A stretch of DNA of 64,000 nt from Bradyrhizobium sp. URHD0069 (GCF_000701345.1 NZ_JNIJ01000016.1:62001-126000); one strand, 5' to 3'; shown: positions 55,667 through 64,000, numbered from the stretch's first letter. Translations and numbers: made by a program. Notes: generated by a model from the sequence alone, not told the origin.

Positions 55667-55835
55667 ATGGCGGATATCACATTTGGAGAACGAAACTTAG
55701 ATCCGCATCCGAGCCGTCATGGCGGAAATCGATTTGTTATGGCGGAAATTGTTTCGCGGTTTCGAATGTTATGGTGGAAATTCATTTTCTTATGGCGGAA
55801 ATTGTTCGGCCCCGTCAGAACCAATGGCGGAAACG
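55667..55835 (+). repeat. Right block of phased ATGGCGGAAAT repeats
   Basis: Six direct copies of ATGGCGGAAAT-like motifs start at 55667, 55719, 55739, 55771, 55792 and 55824. The steps are 52, 20, 32, 21 and 32 bp, all close to whole helical turns (5, 2, 3, 2, 3). Four copies are exact to ATGGCGGAAA. They share orientation with the left block, so the two blocks are not simple mirror-image ends of one element. They cover the region upstream of the 54889-55581 gene. Confidence 0.55.
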
Positions 55836-55855
55836 ATCCTTTTTGCGGCGGCTAT

Positions 55856-56404
55856 TCAATGGCGCCTAGCCCTTCGTAAATTGCGGCGGCGCTGATCCAG
55901 TGCATAGCGAGCTAACCGCGCGGCTGAGAGCGGATGACGGTGCAACTCGCTCACAAGGAACTGGTTCAAAGGGTCAATGGCGATTTTCACAAACTCAAAG
56001 AACGGTCCGGCTTCCATTTGGGCAAGCTTGCCGTCGATTGAAGTCAGAACCGAATGGCGGCCGGCCGAATGATGATAGCGCAGGAACAACGTCAGCAATG
56101 CTGGTCCCAAATAACGGCTCATGACGTCGCGCGGGCGGCCGACACGTCGGCCGGTGGTTCGGCTTCTGGCAATCCGTTCCTCCATTTCTAGAGCAACCGT
56201 ACGCAGCAGCTCGCCGGCAAGTTCGACAATGGTTTCGTCGGCTTCATGCTCCCCGGTGAAGCCGTCACCGGGAGGGCCGAACGCATCATAGAGCCCGCAA
56301 AGGCCCAAAACCTTGGCTTTTTGCTCTGCCAAGTCGGCTTCGAACCGCGGCGCTAATACTCCCCATACATAGCTCTGACTGGGAAGAGCTGTTTGAGACT
56401 GCAT
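55856..56404 (-). CDS. Protein of unknown function, accessory region
   Basis: A 182-residue protein beginning MQSQTALPSQSYVWGVLAPR. A ribosome site (AGGAA) is 7 nt before ATG 56404; the frame reaches 56446 via a TTG. The middle has an Arg-rich segment RIARSRTTGRRVGRPRDV that looks like it could bind nucleic acid. The tail is very basic (LDQRRRNLRRARRH). I recognise no family. It is next to the phased repeats and probably belongs to the accessory segment. Confidence 0.5.
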   Translation of the reverse strand: MQSQTALPSQSYVWGVLAPRFEADLAEQKAKVLGLCGLYDAFGPPGDGFTGEHEADETIVELAGELLRTVALEMEERIARSRTTGRRVGRPRDVMSRYLGPALLTLFLRYHHSAGRHSVLTSIDGKLAQMEAGPFFEFVKIAIDPLNQFLVSELHRHPLSAARLARYALDQRRRNLRRARRH

Positions 56405-56587
56405 TGGATTTTCCTGCTGGACCGAATCATGATCGCGATCGATCAATGATCATCTATGGTCTCTGTCAGGATAAAAGCGGGAGCGCGCCAGGAAAGCTCA
56501 GCATTTGCTTTCCCCCATGGATAGCGTGCACAAACGTTTCTCCGTCAAACTTCAGCCTTACATTGCCGCTGATGGAGGTGATTCGCG

Positions 56588-58117
56588 TCATCTGATGCTG
56601 GGTTTGGCCGATGACACGCGCGCCAGTACATCGGACCATTCGCCGTCTCGCGTCTGCCGAAACAGCGTCGCGGTCGGGTACCACGGGCTGTCCGCTCGCT
56701 CGCGCAGCCATCTAAAGTCAGGATGGAATGGCAGCAGCAGCCATAGCGGCTTGCCGAGCGCGCCCGTCAGATGCGCGACCGAAGTGTCCACCGAGATCAC
56801 TACGTCCATGTGCGCGATCAGCGCCGCCGTATCGGAGAAGTCGTTCAACCGGTTGGAGGCATCGCGCAGCGCAGGCGTTCTTGCCAATGTCTCGCGATCA
56901 TGGTCGCGAACCTCCTTCTGCAGAGAAAACCATTCGACCGTGTCGCCCAGGATCGGCAGCAGCGTTTCGAGACGTATGGTGCGGCGAAGATCGTGCTGCA
57001 GCTCCGGATTGCCCGACCATGCCACACCGATGCGCGGCTTTGTCTTTTCTCCCAATAGCTCGCCCCAAGCGGCGATCTTGTCTTGAGGGGCTGTGAGATA
57101 CGGGGTCGATGACGGGATCGTGTCGAGCGTCGTCCCGAACGCACGCGGCAGGCTGGCAAGGGGACAATAAAAATCGAACGGCGGCAGCGCATGGGCAGGC
57201 AGCGGAGCGTCGCCTCGCGCGATCACCTCGATGTCGTGATTATGGAATAGCGGCACGAGCGGCTTGTGCACTTCGAAGATCACGCGGCAGCTCCTCGCCC
57301 TGAGCAGCGCCAGGTACCGACAGAACTGGATGGCGTCGCCCATGCCCTGGTCGGCGTCGATCAGGATCGTCTTGCCCGACAGGTCGGCGTCGCCCTGCCA
57401 AAGCGGCTGATAGTCCCTGATGAACGGCGCAAACGATCGCATTTTCCAGCGCCACTCATACAGGCGCCAGCCTTCGTCATGCTCGCCAAGGGACAGCTTG
57501 AGGAGCCCCTTGTTGAAGTGGGCCTCGGCGTAATCCGGCTTGGCGGCGATAGCCTTGTCGTAGCAGGCCAGTGCTTCGTCATCGCGGTTCTGTTCGAACA
57601 GTTCGTTGCCGAGTACGACCAGCGCATCGACCGCGTTGCCGCGATTGTGGTGCGCCTCGGCGAAGTTCGCTTGCAGCGCGAGGGCTCGATCGAAACTTGC
57701 GATGGCCTCATCGTACTGCTTCATGACATGAAGCGCGACGCCGCGATTGTTGTGAGCGCCTGCGTTGCTCGGGTTGATCGCGATGGCTCTGTCGAAGCTG
57801 GCAACAGCATCCTGATCCAGATCAAGCGCGCTAAGCACCATTCCGTGATGGTAGTGCGCGGCGTCGTCCCTTGAATTGATCGCCAGCGCTTGACGGATCA
57901 GCCGACCGGCATCTTGAAGGTGGCCACATTGGAAGCGCAGCACGCCGAGCAGGTGCTTTGCGTGAAACAGATCACGCTTCTCGTCGATGAGCTTGCGATA
58001 GATCCGCTCGGCGCGGCTGAGATCGCCGGCTTGATGCGCGCTTATAGCCTCTGCAATTCCAGTCACGTAGTCGCCCCACAACCAATGCTTTAGCCTTTCG
58101 CGTGTAGGGCGCGCCAC
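56588..58117 (-). CDS. TPR-repeat protein with a C-terminal glycosyltransferase-like domain
   Basis: A 509-residue protein. About residues 20-215 are five or more TPR units (for example NAGAHNNRGVALHVMKQYDE and AEAHFNKGLLKLSLGEHDEG). The C-terminal part resembles the GT9/GT41-like domain often fused to bacterial TPRs: DADQGMGDAIQFCRYLALL, IGVAWSGNPELQHD, and SVDTSVAHLTGALGKPLWLLLP. It could add a sugar to a protein or glycan, or be a SPINDLY-like protein; the substrate is unknown. Start GTG 58117 is uncertain. It sits at the left side of the second glycan block. Confidence 0.8.
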   Translation of the reverse strand: MARPTRERLKHWLWGDYVTGIAEAISAHQAGDLSRAERIYRKLIDEKRDLFHAKHLLGVLRFQCGHLQDAGRLIRQALAINSRDDAAHYHHGMVLSALDLDQDAVASFDRAIAINPSNAGAHNNRGVALHVMKQYDEAIASFDRALALQANFAEAHHNRGNAVDALVVLGNELFEQNRDDEALACYDKAIAAKPDYAEAHFNKGLLKLSLGEHDEGWRLYEWRWKMRSFAPFIRDYQPLWQGDADLSGKTILIDADQGMGDAIQFCRYLALLRARSCRVIFEVHKPLVPLFHNHDIEVIARGDAPLPAHALPPFDFYCPLASLPRAFGTTLDTIPSSTPYLTAPQDKIAAWGELLGEKTKPRIGVAWSGNPELQHDLRRTIRLETLLPILGDTVEWFSLQKEVRDHDRETLARTPALRDASNRLNDFSDTAALIAHMDVVISVDTSVAHLTGALGKPLWLLLPFHPDFRWLRERADSPWYPTATLFRQTRDGEWSDVLARVSSAKPSIR

Positions 58118-58329
58118 CTCTTTTTTTGTGCCCGGATTTTGGATGTCGGAACGCAGGAAGAGCGAGAGGGCTTAACCCTCAGAGCTGCAAAACCGTTAGA
58201 CAAATCCCATTTTGTTCTATCGGTTTCGATCGTGAAACGCGGGCGCGTTAGACAAGAAAGTGGAGCAAAAACAAGCGGCGCGGGTAATTTCACGTCCCTC
58301 GCGTTCATCGATGACCTTGCCCCCGGCAG

Positions 58330-58530
58330 CTCCGACCTCTTCCGACAAGCCGTGATGCACCCACTAGTAAGGCTTGATCTCGCGCGTCTCGGTCAGCTTG
58401 ATCATGTGCACCGGCGGTGCCTAACGACCCTTCCGGCATGACCGGCATTTGAGCGAGGCCTCAAGCTTCCAGATCGGCGTATCCCGCGGCCGGCGGATGG
58501 CATCGAACGGCAGGCTAGGGCAGCACAGAC
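58330..58530 (-). pseudogene. Remnant of a small CxxC zinc-ribbon-like protein gene
   Basis: Reading the minus strand gives LPFDAIRRPRDTPIWKLEAS, then LKCRSCRKGR, a stop (TAG, 58421-58423), APPVHMIKLTETREIKPY, another stop (TAG, 58364-58366) and WVH. This run of sensible protein, with a CxxC pair, broken twice in the same frame looks like a dead gene. The pattern reminds me of short conserved proteins found near mobile DNA in rhizobia. It lies just downstream of another broken gene. Confidence 0.5.
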
Positions 58531-58619
58531 GCTAAAGAGAGTCGTTCTCCGGCCCCAAGCATCCACGTCCGCGGCGGGCATTGCGCCATGCCCGAAAGTA
58601 CTAACAACAGATATTGCGA

Positions 58620-59399
58620 ACGAAGACGCTCGCCGCAATGGAGCTGCTTCCCGGCTGAGACGGCATGAAATTCCATTTTGTCCGGGCCGCCGCAAGGACA
58701 TCGCCGGTATCGATATCGAGGGCTTTGAAGATCAGCGATAGTTCGTTCATGAACGCGATATTGAGATCGCGTTGTGTATTTTCGATGACCTTGGCCGCTT
58801 CGGCTACCTTAATGGAAGGCGCGCGATGGATACCGGCCGTCACGACAGATCCGTAGACGTCAGCAATGATGTCGAGCGTCTTCGCGTCCTGTGCTGACAC
58901 GACCTTCATAATTGTCTCGAACCGGTGCTGCTTGTCGCCGGGATTGATACGAATATCCGACATTGAAATCCGAACCTGCCTTCAATGCGGATACTTGTTC
59001 GAGTACTGGGATGCATTCTTCTTCGACCGCGCCCGGATAGACTGTCGATTCATAGACGACGATATCATCTTTCTTGAGCGCGCTTCCGACCGATCGTGAT
59101 GCCGCAATCATTGCACCGAGATCCGGCCGATGCGCGTCGTCGATGGGGGTTGGGACAGTGACGATATAGAAATTCGACCTTTGGATCGCCGTTACGTCGG
59201 CAGAAAAGGATAGCGACGCGTGCCGAAGATCGCCTTTCTCGACCTCCCGGGTGCGGTCATGACCCGCGTTCAACTCGGAAGTCCGCGTCGCATCCACGTC
59301 GAACCCAACAACTGGAACGCACGCTCGGGCAAATGATACTGCCACGGGCAATCCCACATATCCCAAGCCTATAACCGCTATCCTACGCCCGTGTGCCAC
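58620..59399 (-). pseudogene. Broken nucleotide-sugar dehydrogenase (TviB/WbpO-like UDP-HexNAc 6-dehydrogenase)
   Basis: Begins as a good dehydrogenase: RRIAVIGLGYVGLPVAVSFA (NAD-binding), then FYIVTVPTPID, VVYESTVYPGAVEEECIPVL and FNVGYS. At 58950/58951 about 8 bases are missing relative to the expected GYSPERINPGD. Reading continues in another frame as [30 protein letters not shown] (the conserved substrate-binding stretch) and [12 protein letters not shown]. After that the expected VGGHCIGVDPYYL with the catalytic Cys is degraded and the C-terminal third is absent. A functional enzyme would make UDP-GalNAcA or UDP-GlcNAcA/ManNAcA; this copy should be inactive. Confidence 0.8.
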
Positions 59400-59601
59400 T
59401 TATAAGATGTCCCCCTGCAGCGTGTTTTTTCAGGCGTCTGTTTAGCCGCAGTGACACCCCCCAGCAATAGCGAAACCCGCATTTCCTACACGCAAATTCA
59501 TAACAATACTCGATAAACCTTCAGATTGTGGTAGGTAACGATCCGGGCGCTCATGCGGATTAAATGATCTTCTCTCGTGCCGCCGCTTTTTGCGTCGCGG
59601 A

Positions 59602-61230
59602 TTATCGCGAGATCGTCCCCACTATCGTGGCGCATGATATCCCAACAGCGTAAACGTTCTGCTCCCCAATCTTGCAAATCTCGGGTTGCAGAGCGAACAA
59701 TTCTGGTTCTTGCTGCGGTGTCAAAGGAACAAGATTGCGGACGACGATACAGGGATATTCTTGGGAGAGGGTTCTGTAAGAATATGGCCGGAAATATTTG
59801 TGCAGTCCGGGAACGTAGTATCCTTGTTCAAACATAGGCTCGGGAAAAACCCGTTTGTACGCGTCCACAAATGCCTTAAACTCCCAAGCCGTAGCTAAAG
59901 CGTTTTGGACACCAAAACCAACCGCGTTGTCAGGGTCCTGCAAGAACATTCCGGAGACCTTTGCGCAATATGGCGCTCGCTCGGCAATCAATCTGCTGAT
60001 GTCTGCACCTGCTGCATTTCTTGATTCCTGCTGAGGTATGTCGTTCTTTATTTCTATCGCCGTCATCGCGACGCTTGCCAAACACACCGCGGCAGCGCCA
60101 ATGGTTGCGCATCGCCCCAGCGAAGGCGAGATTCGTTCGATCTCAATTATCAGAAGCGCAGTCGCACCAGTAAATGTTGACCAACTTGCGATCATATAAT
60201 GTGCGCCGAAATGCTTTGCCGTTGCGGCCATCAGGACGGCCATCGAGGCAGAAAACGCGATCAAGGTCAGGCTTACGCGATCAAAGTAGTCCCGACGCGT
60301 GATCATGCGGTATGCGGAAATGAAAACCCCAAGCACGAACACGGCAAAAATTTGAGGCGCCGCCTCAATGATTAAAAGAATATTGGGAATAACTGAGGGC
60401 CAGTCGATAAATCCGGGTTCACCACTGCCATACCGACCTTTGTGGTTGAGTAGAAACAGCAGCCAGGTCACACCATCAGCAAAGACAGGTGGATTGAATA
60501 TCTTGTTGAATCCCCAGAAGGACAGTGCCGTGGCCAGGATGCATGCCAGCAACGCTAATGGCGATTTTAAGAAGGGAGGAAATCCGATCAAAGCCAGAGG
60601 TGCCGCAAGAACTTTGGAAGAGATGGCCAGCGCGAAGGTTACGCCGAGAGCGACGCCAGATCGGACCGTTGGGCGCTTAGCGAGAGCGGCGCTCAGCACT
60701 ATAGCGGTGCCCAACATCGTGAACGGGATGAGAAAACCTTCCGGCTCAAGCAAGGTCGAGTGTCTAAACAATTCGAAGTTAATAAATGGAGTAGTTTGAA
60801 AGATGAGCGCGAGAGATAGGCGCGAACACCTCATCACGATCGCTCCACCAATAACCAACACAAAGGTCAAGAAGGAAATCTCAACCGTTCTGGCTAGGTA
60901 AATGATATGCTCCAAATTTTTAGCGCCGTACTCCAAGACGGACTCGCGAGGTGCGAGCGCTTTGATAACAAGGCCTCCAAGCAGTAACGTTGTAGTGCCC
61001 GGGTGGTCAGCTTTGTGAAAGGCTCCGCCGGCAGCCCATGTGAGGCTGTTCATTGCGTAAGCATATTCGGGATCGACGTTACGGCCCCACGGGGCGTTGT
61101 GAGCCGAAAACCATAGCGCAGAGAAGAGATACAAAAGTGGTAGCACTAAAAGTGTAATTCGTTGCATGCCCGGCCTGATATCGAGAAATTTCTGGGAAAC
61201 AATCAACAAATTGGAGCGGAATAGATCCAT
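59602..61230 (-). CDS. Multi-pass membrane protein, GT-C glycosyltransferase-like
   Basis: A 542-residue inner-membrane protein with about ten hydrophobic helices and a periplasmic-looking C-terminal domain of about 140 residues. The first loop has NAPWGRNVDPEYAYAMNSL, with acidic residues where GT-C enzymes keep their catalytic Asp. Later AFHKADHPGTTTLLLGG and NFELFRHSTLLEPEGF follow. It probably transfers a sugar from a polyprenyl-phosphate donor. Base composition is more AT-rich than the first half of the window. No close family name is claimed. It is followed upstream on the same strand by a methyltransferase gene. Confidence 0.7.
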   Translation of the reverse strand: MDLFRSNLLIVSQKFLDIRPGMQRITLLVLPLLYLFSALWFSAHNAPWGRNVDPEYAYAMNSLTWAAGGAFHKADHPGTTTLLLGGLVIKALAPRESVLEYGAKNLEHIIYLARTVEISFLTFVLVIGGAIVMRCSRLSLALIFQTTPFINFELFRHSTLLEPEGFLIPFTMLGTAIVLSAALAKRPTVRSGVALGVTFALAISSKVLAAPLALIGFPPFLKSPLALLACILATALSFWGFNKIFNPPVFADGVTWLLFLLNHKGRYGSGEPGFIDWPSVIPNILLIIEAAPQIFAVFVLGVFISAYRMITRRDYFDRVSLTLIAFSASMAVLMAATAKHFGAHYMIASWSTFTGATALLIIEIERISPSLGRCATIGAAAVCLASVAMTAIEIKNDIPQQESRNAAGADISRLIAERAPYCAKVSGMFLQDPDNAVGFGVQNALATAWEFKAFVDAYKRVFPEPMFEQGYYVPGLHKYFRPYSYRTLSQEYPCIVVRNLVPLTPQQEPELFALQPEICKIGEQNVYAVGISCATIVGTISR

Positions 61231-61255
61231 GCTTCGAAACAGCTTGCTATATTTG

Positions 61256-61999
61256 TTAGTCAGCTCTTTTTTGTAGTACGATCATGGTTCGAAATCCGAA
61301 AATGCGACCGAGCGCGGACTCGATACCTTTCTCCAGGACCAGCAATCGCCGCCCCAGAAACTCCGGCATCAGTGTCCAGCGCTTAAATCCGCCGGATAGC
61401 GGATAGACCCAAAAAGAAAACCAGGAAACGTCGACAAATTCGAGGTTTGGAAAAGTTCTCTCGAATCGCAGACGGTCGCGCGTCGCAAGCAGCGTCGGTA
61501 TCGCTTGATTGGAGTCGTAGGGATCGCGCGTAGGGTTCGGCAAACCTTCGGCAAACGGCGTCGCCTTCATTCGTACCGGCTCGGGATGAATCAGCCGGTA
61601 GAACAAAGTGCTTCCAAAAGTAATCGCTGGCTCAATCATCACGCAACGGCCGCCACCGCGCAAAACACGCTCAGCCTCCCGGAAGAACAGAAGGGGAAAT
61701 TCAATATGATGCAGCACGTCGAGCATGACTATGTTGCTGATGGCGCCAGATCGAAATGGCAAGTTTTGCGCATCCGCGACCACGTCGATCATGGGGGAAT
61801 GCTGAATGTCCGAAGATATCGCCGTGGGAATAAAGCTCTTGAGCTGACCAATTCCACTGCCGATCTCAATGGTTTCTCCGGCCACGCAGGCTGCGGCAAT
61901 CCTGCGGTAATAGTCCTCGTAAACCCTCCGGAGCATTGGCTTTTTGGACCATACACTGCGATAGGAAGCATGAGGATCACACGAGAGGGTGGTGGACAT
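61256..61999 (-). CDS. Class I SAM-dependent methyltransferase
   Basis: A 247-residue methyltransferase (Methyltransf_11-like). Motif I is ETIEIGSGIGQLKSF near 38-52, followed by an acidic loop and ISNIVMLDVLHHIEFPLLFF (motif IV region) and AERVLRGGGRCVMIEPAITF. It probably methylates a sugar or lipid intermediate of the glycan block. The gene ends 26 bp before the membrane-protein start on the same strand and lies just after the methyltransferase-GT2 fusion gene, so these three likely form one transcript. Confidence 0.83.
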   Translation of the reverse strand: MSTTLSCDPHASYRSVWSKKPMLRRVYEDYYRRIAAACVAGETIEIGSGIGQLKSFIPTAISSDIQHSPMIDVVADAQNLPFRSGAISNIVMLDVLHHIEFPLLFFREAERVLRGGGRCVMIEPAITFGSTLFYRLIHPEPVRMKATPFAEGLPNPTRDPYDSNQAIPTLLATRDRLRFERTFPNLEFVDVSWFSFWVYPLSGGFKRWTLMPEFLGRRLLVLEKGIESALGRIFGFRTMIVLQKRAD

Positions 62000-62028
62000 C
62001 TATCAACCGCACGCATTTCGGTGAACGT

Positions 62029-63465
62029 TTAGATCGCCTTGATCTTGAAAAAGGCAAACACTACCATCTTCAGGAGCATAACACCGTGGCGGAAGCGCGA
62101 GATTTGCGTTTCGCCATAAGATCTCGCGGCATACCGGATCGGCAGATCGACCGACTTGAGGTTTAGTTTCGACGCACCAAAAATCAAGTCGAAGTCGCCG
62201 AAAGGGTCGAAATCGCCGAAATAAGCCTTGCCTTCGCGCAAGCGGTAATAATCGGCTCGTCGCATCACTTTGGTTCCACACAGCGTATCGGTATAACGCT
62301 GGTTGAGCAGCCACGAGAACAAATACGAGAAAATTTTGTTGGCGATCAGGTTCAAGAAACGCATAGCGTCATCTGCGAGTGGATAAATAAGGCGAGATCC
62401 GTTGATGAATTCGCCCTTGCCGGACTGAATCGCGTTCCAAAATTTCGGAAGCTGCTCGGGCGGCATCGTAAGATCGGCGTCTAGGATCATTAAGACATCC
62501 CCGCGCGCAACATCATAGGCGGTGAACACCGCGTCGGCCTTACCTTTGCCTGGTTGAACCATGGTCTTGATGTCTTTATCCGGATAAGCAGCCCTAACCC
62601 TCTCCATTTCCTCGAAGGTGCCGTCCTTGCTGTGACCTTCGATGAAGATGATCTCGATGTCCTCGCAAAATTGCGGGATACGTTGGATGGCGGCCTCGAT
62701 ATTACCGCGCTCGTTGCGGGCCGGAATAACAACGGTTGCAGAGCGCAACATATCGTCAGAATTTAGCAGCGAACGACATACCACGTAGTGACGCAACGCG
62801 AACCACCGAAACCCCGGAAGAATGCTGATGAAGCGGTTTATGAGACGTCCGATCCCAAACAGGGGCACTGGGACGATCATCCGCTGTTCAGTTTTGACGG
62901 CGTCAAAGCTGGCTAGATTGGCTAACGCCCTAATGTCGGACGGTGACAAGACATTTTGTGGCGGATGGGGCATACGCCACCCGACAAACTCAGACAGCTT
63001 TAGCATTGGCATCCACAGATGCGAAAAATAGCCCACGACCAGCCGCGTCTCGCGTGAACACAGCGGATGCAGCTGCTCAAAGAACGCCTGACAGTCGTCG
63101 AGCGATCCGATCGTATCCAGTACAACAACAAAATCGAACGGGCCCGGAAGAGACGCAATCATCTCCGGATCTTCGGCATCGCCAACCAAAAATGTCAGAC
63201 CGGGATGGAGCTTGCGTGCTTGGTCAACCATCGCCGGACTGAAATCGACACCCACTCCGAACGAAGGCTTCAGGCCGGCAAGCGTATCTCCGGTACCGCA
63301 TCCGATTTCCAGAACGCGCATTCCTTTTGGAATCAAAAAGCGCAGATAATTCTCATCCTCGCGGTGAAAAAACTCGGCCTTTTTCCGCCAAACAGGACGA
63401 GCGCCCGCATAGGCCTCGGAATGATTTAAGATTGCTACTTTGCGAGGTGAACTTGCGACGGTCAT
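62029..63465 (-). CDS. Fusion of a SAM methyltransferase and a family 2 glycosyltransferase
   Basis: A 478-residue protein in two parts. Residues about 40-200 are a class I methyltransferase with motif I RVLEIGCGTGDTLAGL at 50-65 and FDFVVVLDTIGSLDD. Residues about 240-478 are a GT2 glycosyltransferase: VVIPARNERGNIEAAIQRIP, IIFIEGHSKDGT, the metal-binding DADL of VLMILDADLTMPPEQLP, and LLNQRYTDTLCGTKVMRR. The C-terminal half resembles DPM1/GtrB-like enzymes that load a sugar on polyprenyl phosphate, without the usual membrane helices. It may supply the donor for the GT-C-like protein two genes down. Confidence 0.83.
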   Translation of the reverse strand: MTVASSPRKVAILNHSEAYAGARPVWRKKAEFFHREDENYLRFLIPKGMRVLEIGCGTGDTLAGLKPSFGVGVDFSPAMVDQARKLHPGLTFLVGDAEDPEMIASLPGPFDFVVVLDTIGSLDDCQAFFEQLHPLCSRETRLVVGYFSHLWMPMLKLSEFVGWRMPHPPQNVLSPSDIRALANLASFDAVKTEQRMIVPVPLFGIGRLINRFISILPGFRWFALRHYVVCRSLLNSDDMLRSATVVIPARNERGNIEAAIQRIPQFCEDIEIIFIEGHSKDGTFEEMERVRAAYPDKDIKTMVQPGKGKADAVFTAYDVARGDVLMILDADLTMPPEQLPKFWNAIQSGKGEFINGSRLIYPLADDAMRFLNLIANKIFSYLFSWLLNQRYTDTLCGTKVMRRADYYRLREGKAYFGDFDPFGDFDLIFGASKLNLKSVDLPIRYAARSYGETQISRFRHGVMLLKMVVFAFFKIKAI

Positions 63466-63743
63466 AGCCTAGTGAATACTTTCAAAATCTGCGCTGAGAG
63501 GCGCAGCGCCACGAGTTTTTAGCCAGAAACAGCTCCGCTTTCGTCTTATGCTCTGGTCACGCGACCTTGCCAAGAAGGTATTTTCTAGTCGATAAATGCC
63601 TTATGTGTCGGTGTATCTCTTTGTCCTGCGACTGCACGGTGTATTGTTGAGACCGTGAAACTGACAAAATCGCCTACGATGACGCCTTCGGAACAGCGGA
63701 CAATGCTGCTCCTACATTATACTTTCGAATGACTGGCTAGAAT
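63466..63743. promoter_or_regulatory. AT-rich divergent promoter region between the fusion gene and asnB
   Basis: 278 bp between two divergent genes, notably richer in A+T than the window average, so both promoters are probably here. A 6-bp stem CTGCGC/GCGCAG (63490-63507) is near the left side. I see no gene. Confidence 0.4.
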
Positions 63744-64000
63744 ATGTGTGGCATAGCCGGCATCATCATCAATTCGAATTGTCAAGCATCATCGGACCAT
63801 CTTGCCGGTATCGCCGAGGCGATGGATCGAAGCCTCAAGCATCGCGGGCCGGACGGCCACGATGTCGGCTCGACAATGCCGCCGGTGTGGCGTTCGTGCA
63901 CCGTCGCCTCGCGATCGTGGATTTATCACCTGCCGGGCATCAGCCCATGCACTCGGCCGATGGACGGTTTGTCATCAGTTACAACGGCGAAGTCTATAGT
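63744..64000 (+). pseudogene. asnB: Asparagine synthetase (glutamine-hydrolysing), start only, with a one-base frameshift
   Basis: Begins MCGIAGIII, with Cys 2 as the glutaminase nucleophile, and continues to [13 protein letters not shown]. At 63866/63867 one base seems lost: after it the expected reading continues in another frame as [25 protein letters not shown] and ISYNGEVYS to the window edge. Adding one T after GATGTC would restore [12 protein letters not shown]. It is therefore a broken gene or a base error. Such AsnB-like amidotransferases occur in polysaccharide loci, where they amidate uronic acids or make asparagine. The rest lies beyond the window. Confidence 0.8.

Noticed and set aside
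54736..55835. CRISPR array for the repeated motif
   Set aside because: Repeats are only 11-13 bp, spacers are uneven (about 9-40 bp) and there are no cas genes.

Overview
This 64 kb window is high-GC chromosomal DNA of an alphaproteobacterium. Protein sequences, Liv-type transporter expansion and the dispersed palindromic repeats point to the Bradyrhizobium/Rhodopseudomonas group (Nitrobacteraceae). This is judged by recognition, not by a search. I recognised no rRNA, tRNA, CRISPR array or intact transposase.

Layout. 0-18 kb is a cell-surface glycan locus. It holds a mannose-1-phosphate guanylyltransferase (cut by the left edge), a UDP-glucuronate epimerase, a UPF0104 membrane protein, a MraY/WecA-type initiating transferase, a GT4 glycosyltransferase, a WbpM/CapD dehydratase, an O-antigen ligase, the whole ADP-heptose pathway (hldD, hldE, gmhA, gmhB) with a heptosyltransferase, a second GT4, galE and an MsbA-like exporter. 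17-25 kb is mixed: an FAH-family hydrolase, a soluble globin-type chemoreceptor, an epoxide-hydrolase-like protein with a Tat signal, a pair of related small proteins (one broken), a flavin monooxygenase and a GT87-like membrane protein. 25-31 kb is a methionine/SAM cycle block on the minus strand: a MetE-like methyltransferase, an HTH-methyltransferase fusion, metK and ahcY.

31-54.5 kb holds three branched-chain-amino-acid-type (Liv) ABC importers. The first (minus strand) is followed by a lipoprotein, purU, a HemD-like gene and the GDP-fucose pair gmd-fcl. The second is a tight five-gene operon whose LivF has Arg in place of the Walker A lysine. The third is interleaved with two acyl-CoA ligases and looks like a carboxylic-acid uptake and activation system.

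54.5-64 kb is accessory DNA. Helically phased copies of an ATGGCGGAAAT motif flank a gene of unknown function and resemble transposase-binding ends or iterons. Beyond lie a TPR-glycosyltransferase, two pseudogenes, and an AT-richer polysaccharide block: a GT-C-like membrane protein, a methyltransferase, a methyltransferase-GT2 fusion and an asparagine synthetase start with a one-base frameshift.

Together, the first and last thirds make and decorate LPS/O-antigen or exopolysaccharide, and the middle covers one-carbon/SAM metabolism and uptake of amino acids or organic acids. Start codons were re-chosen in many genes from Shine-Dalgarno spacing and family N-termini; these choices are inferences.
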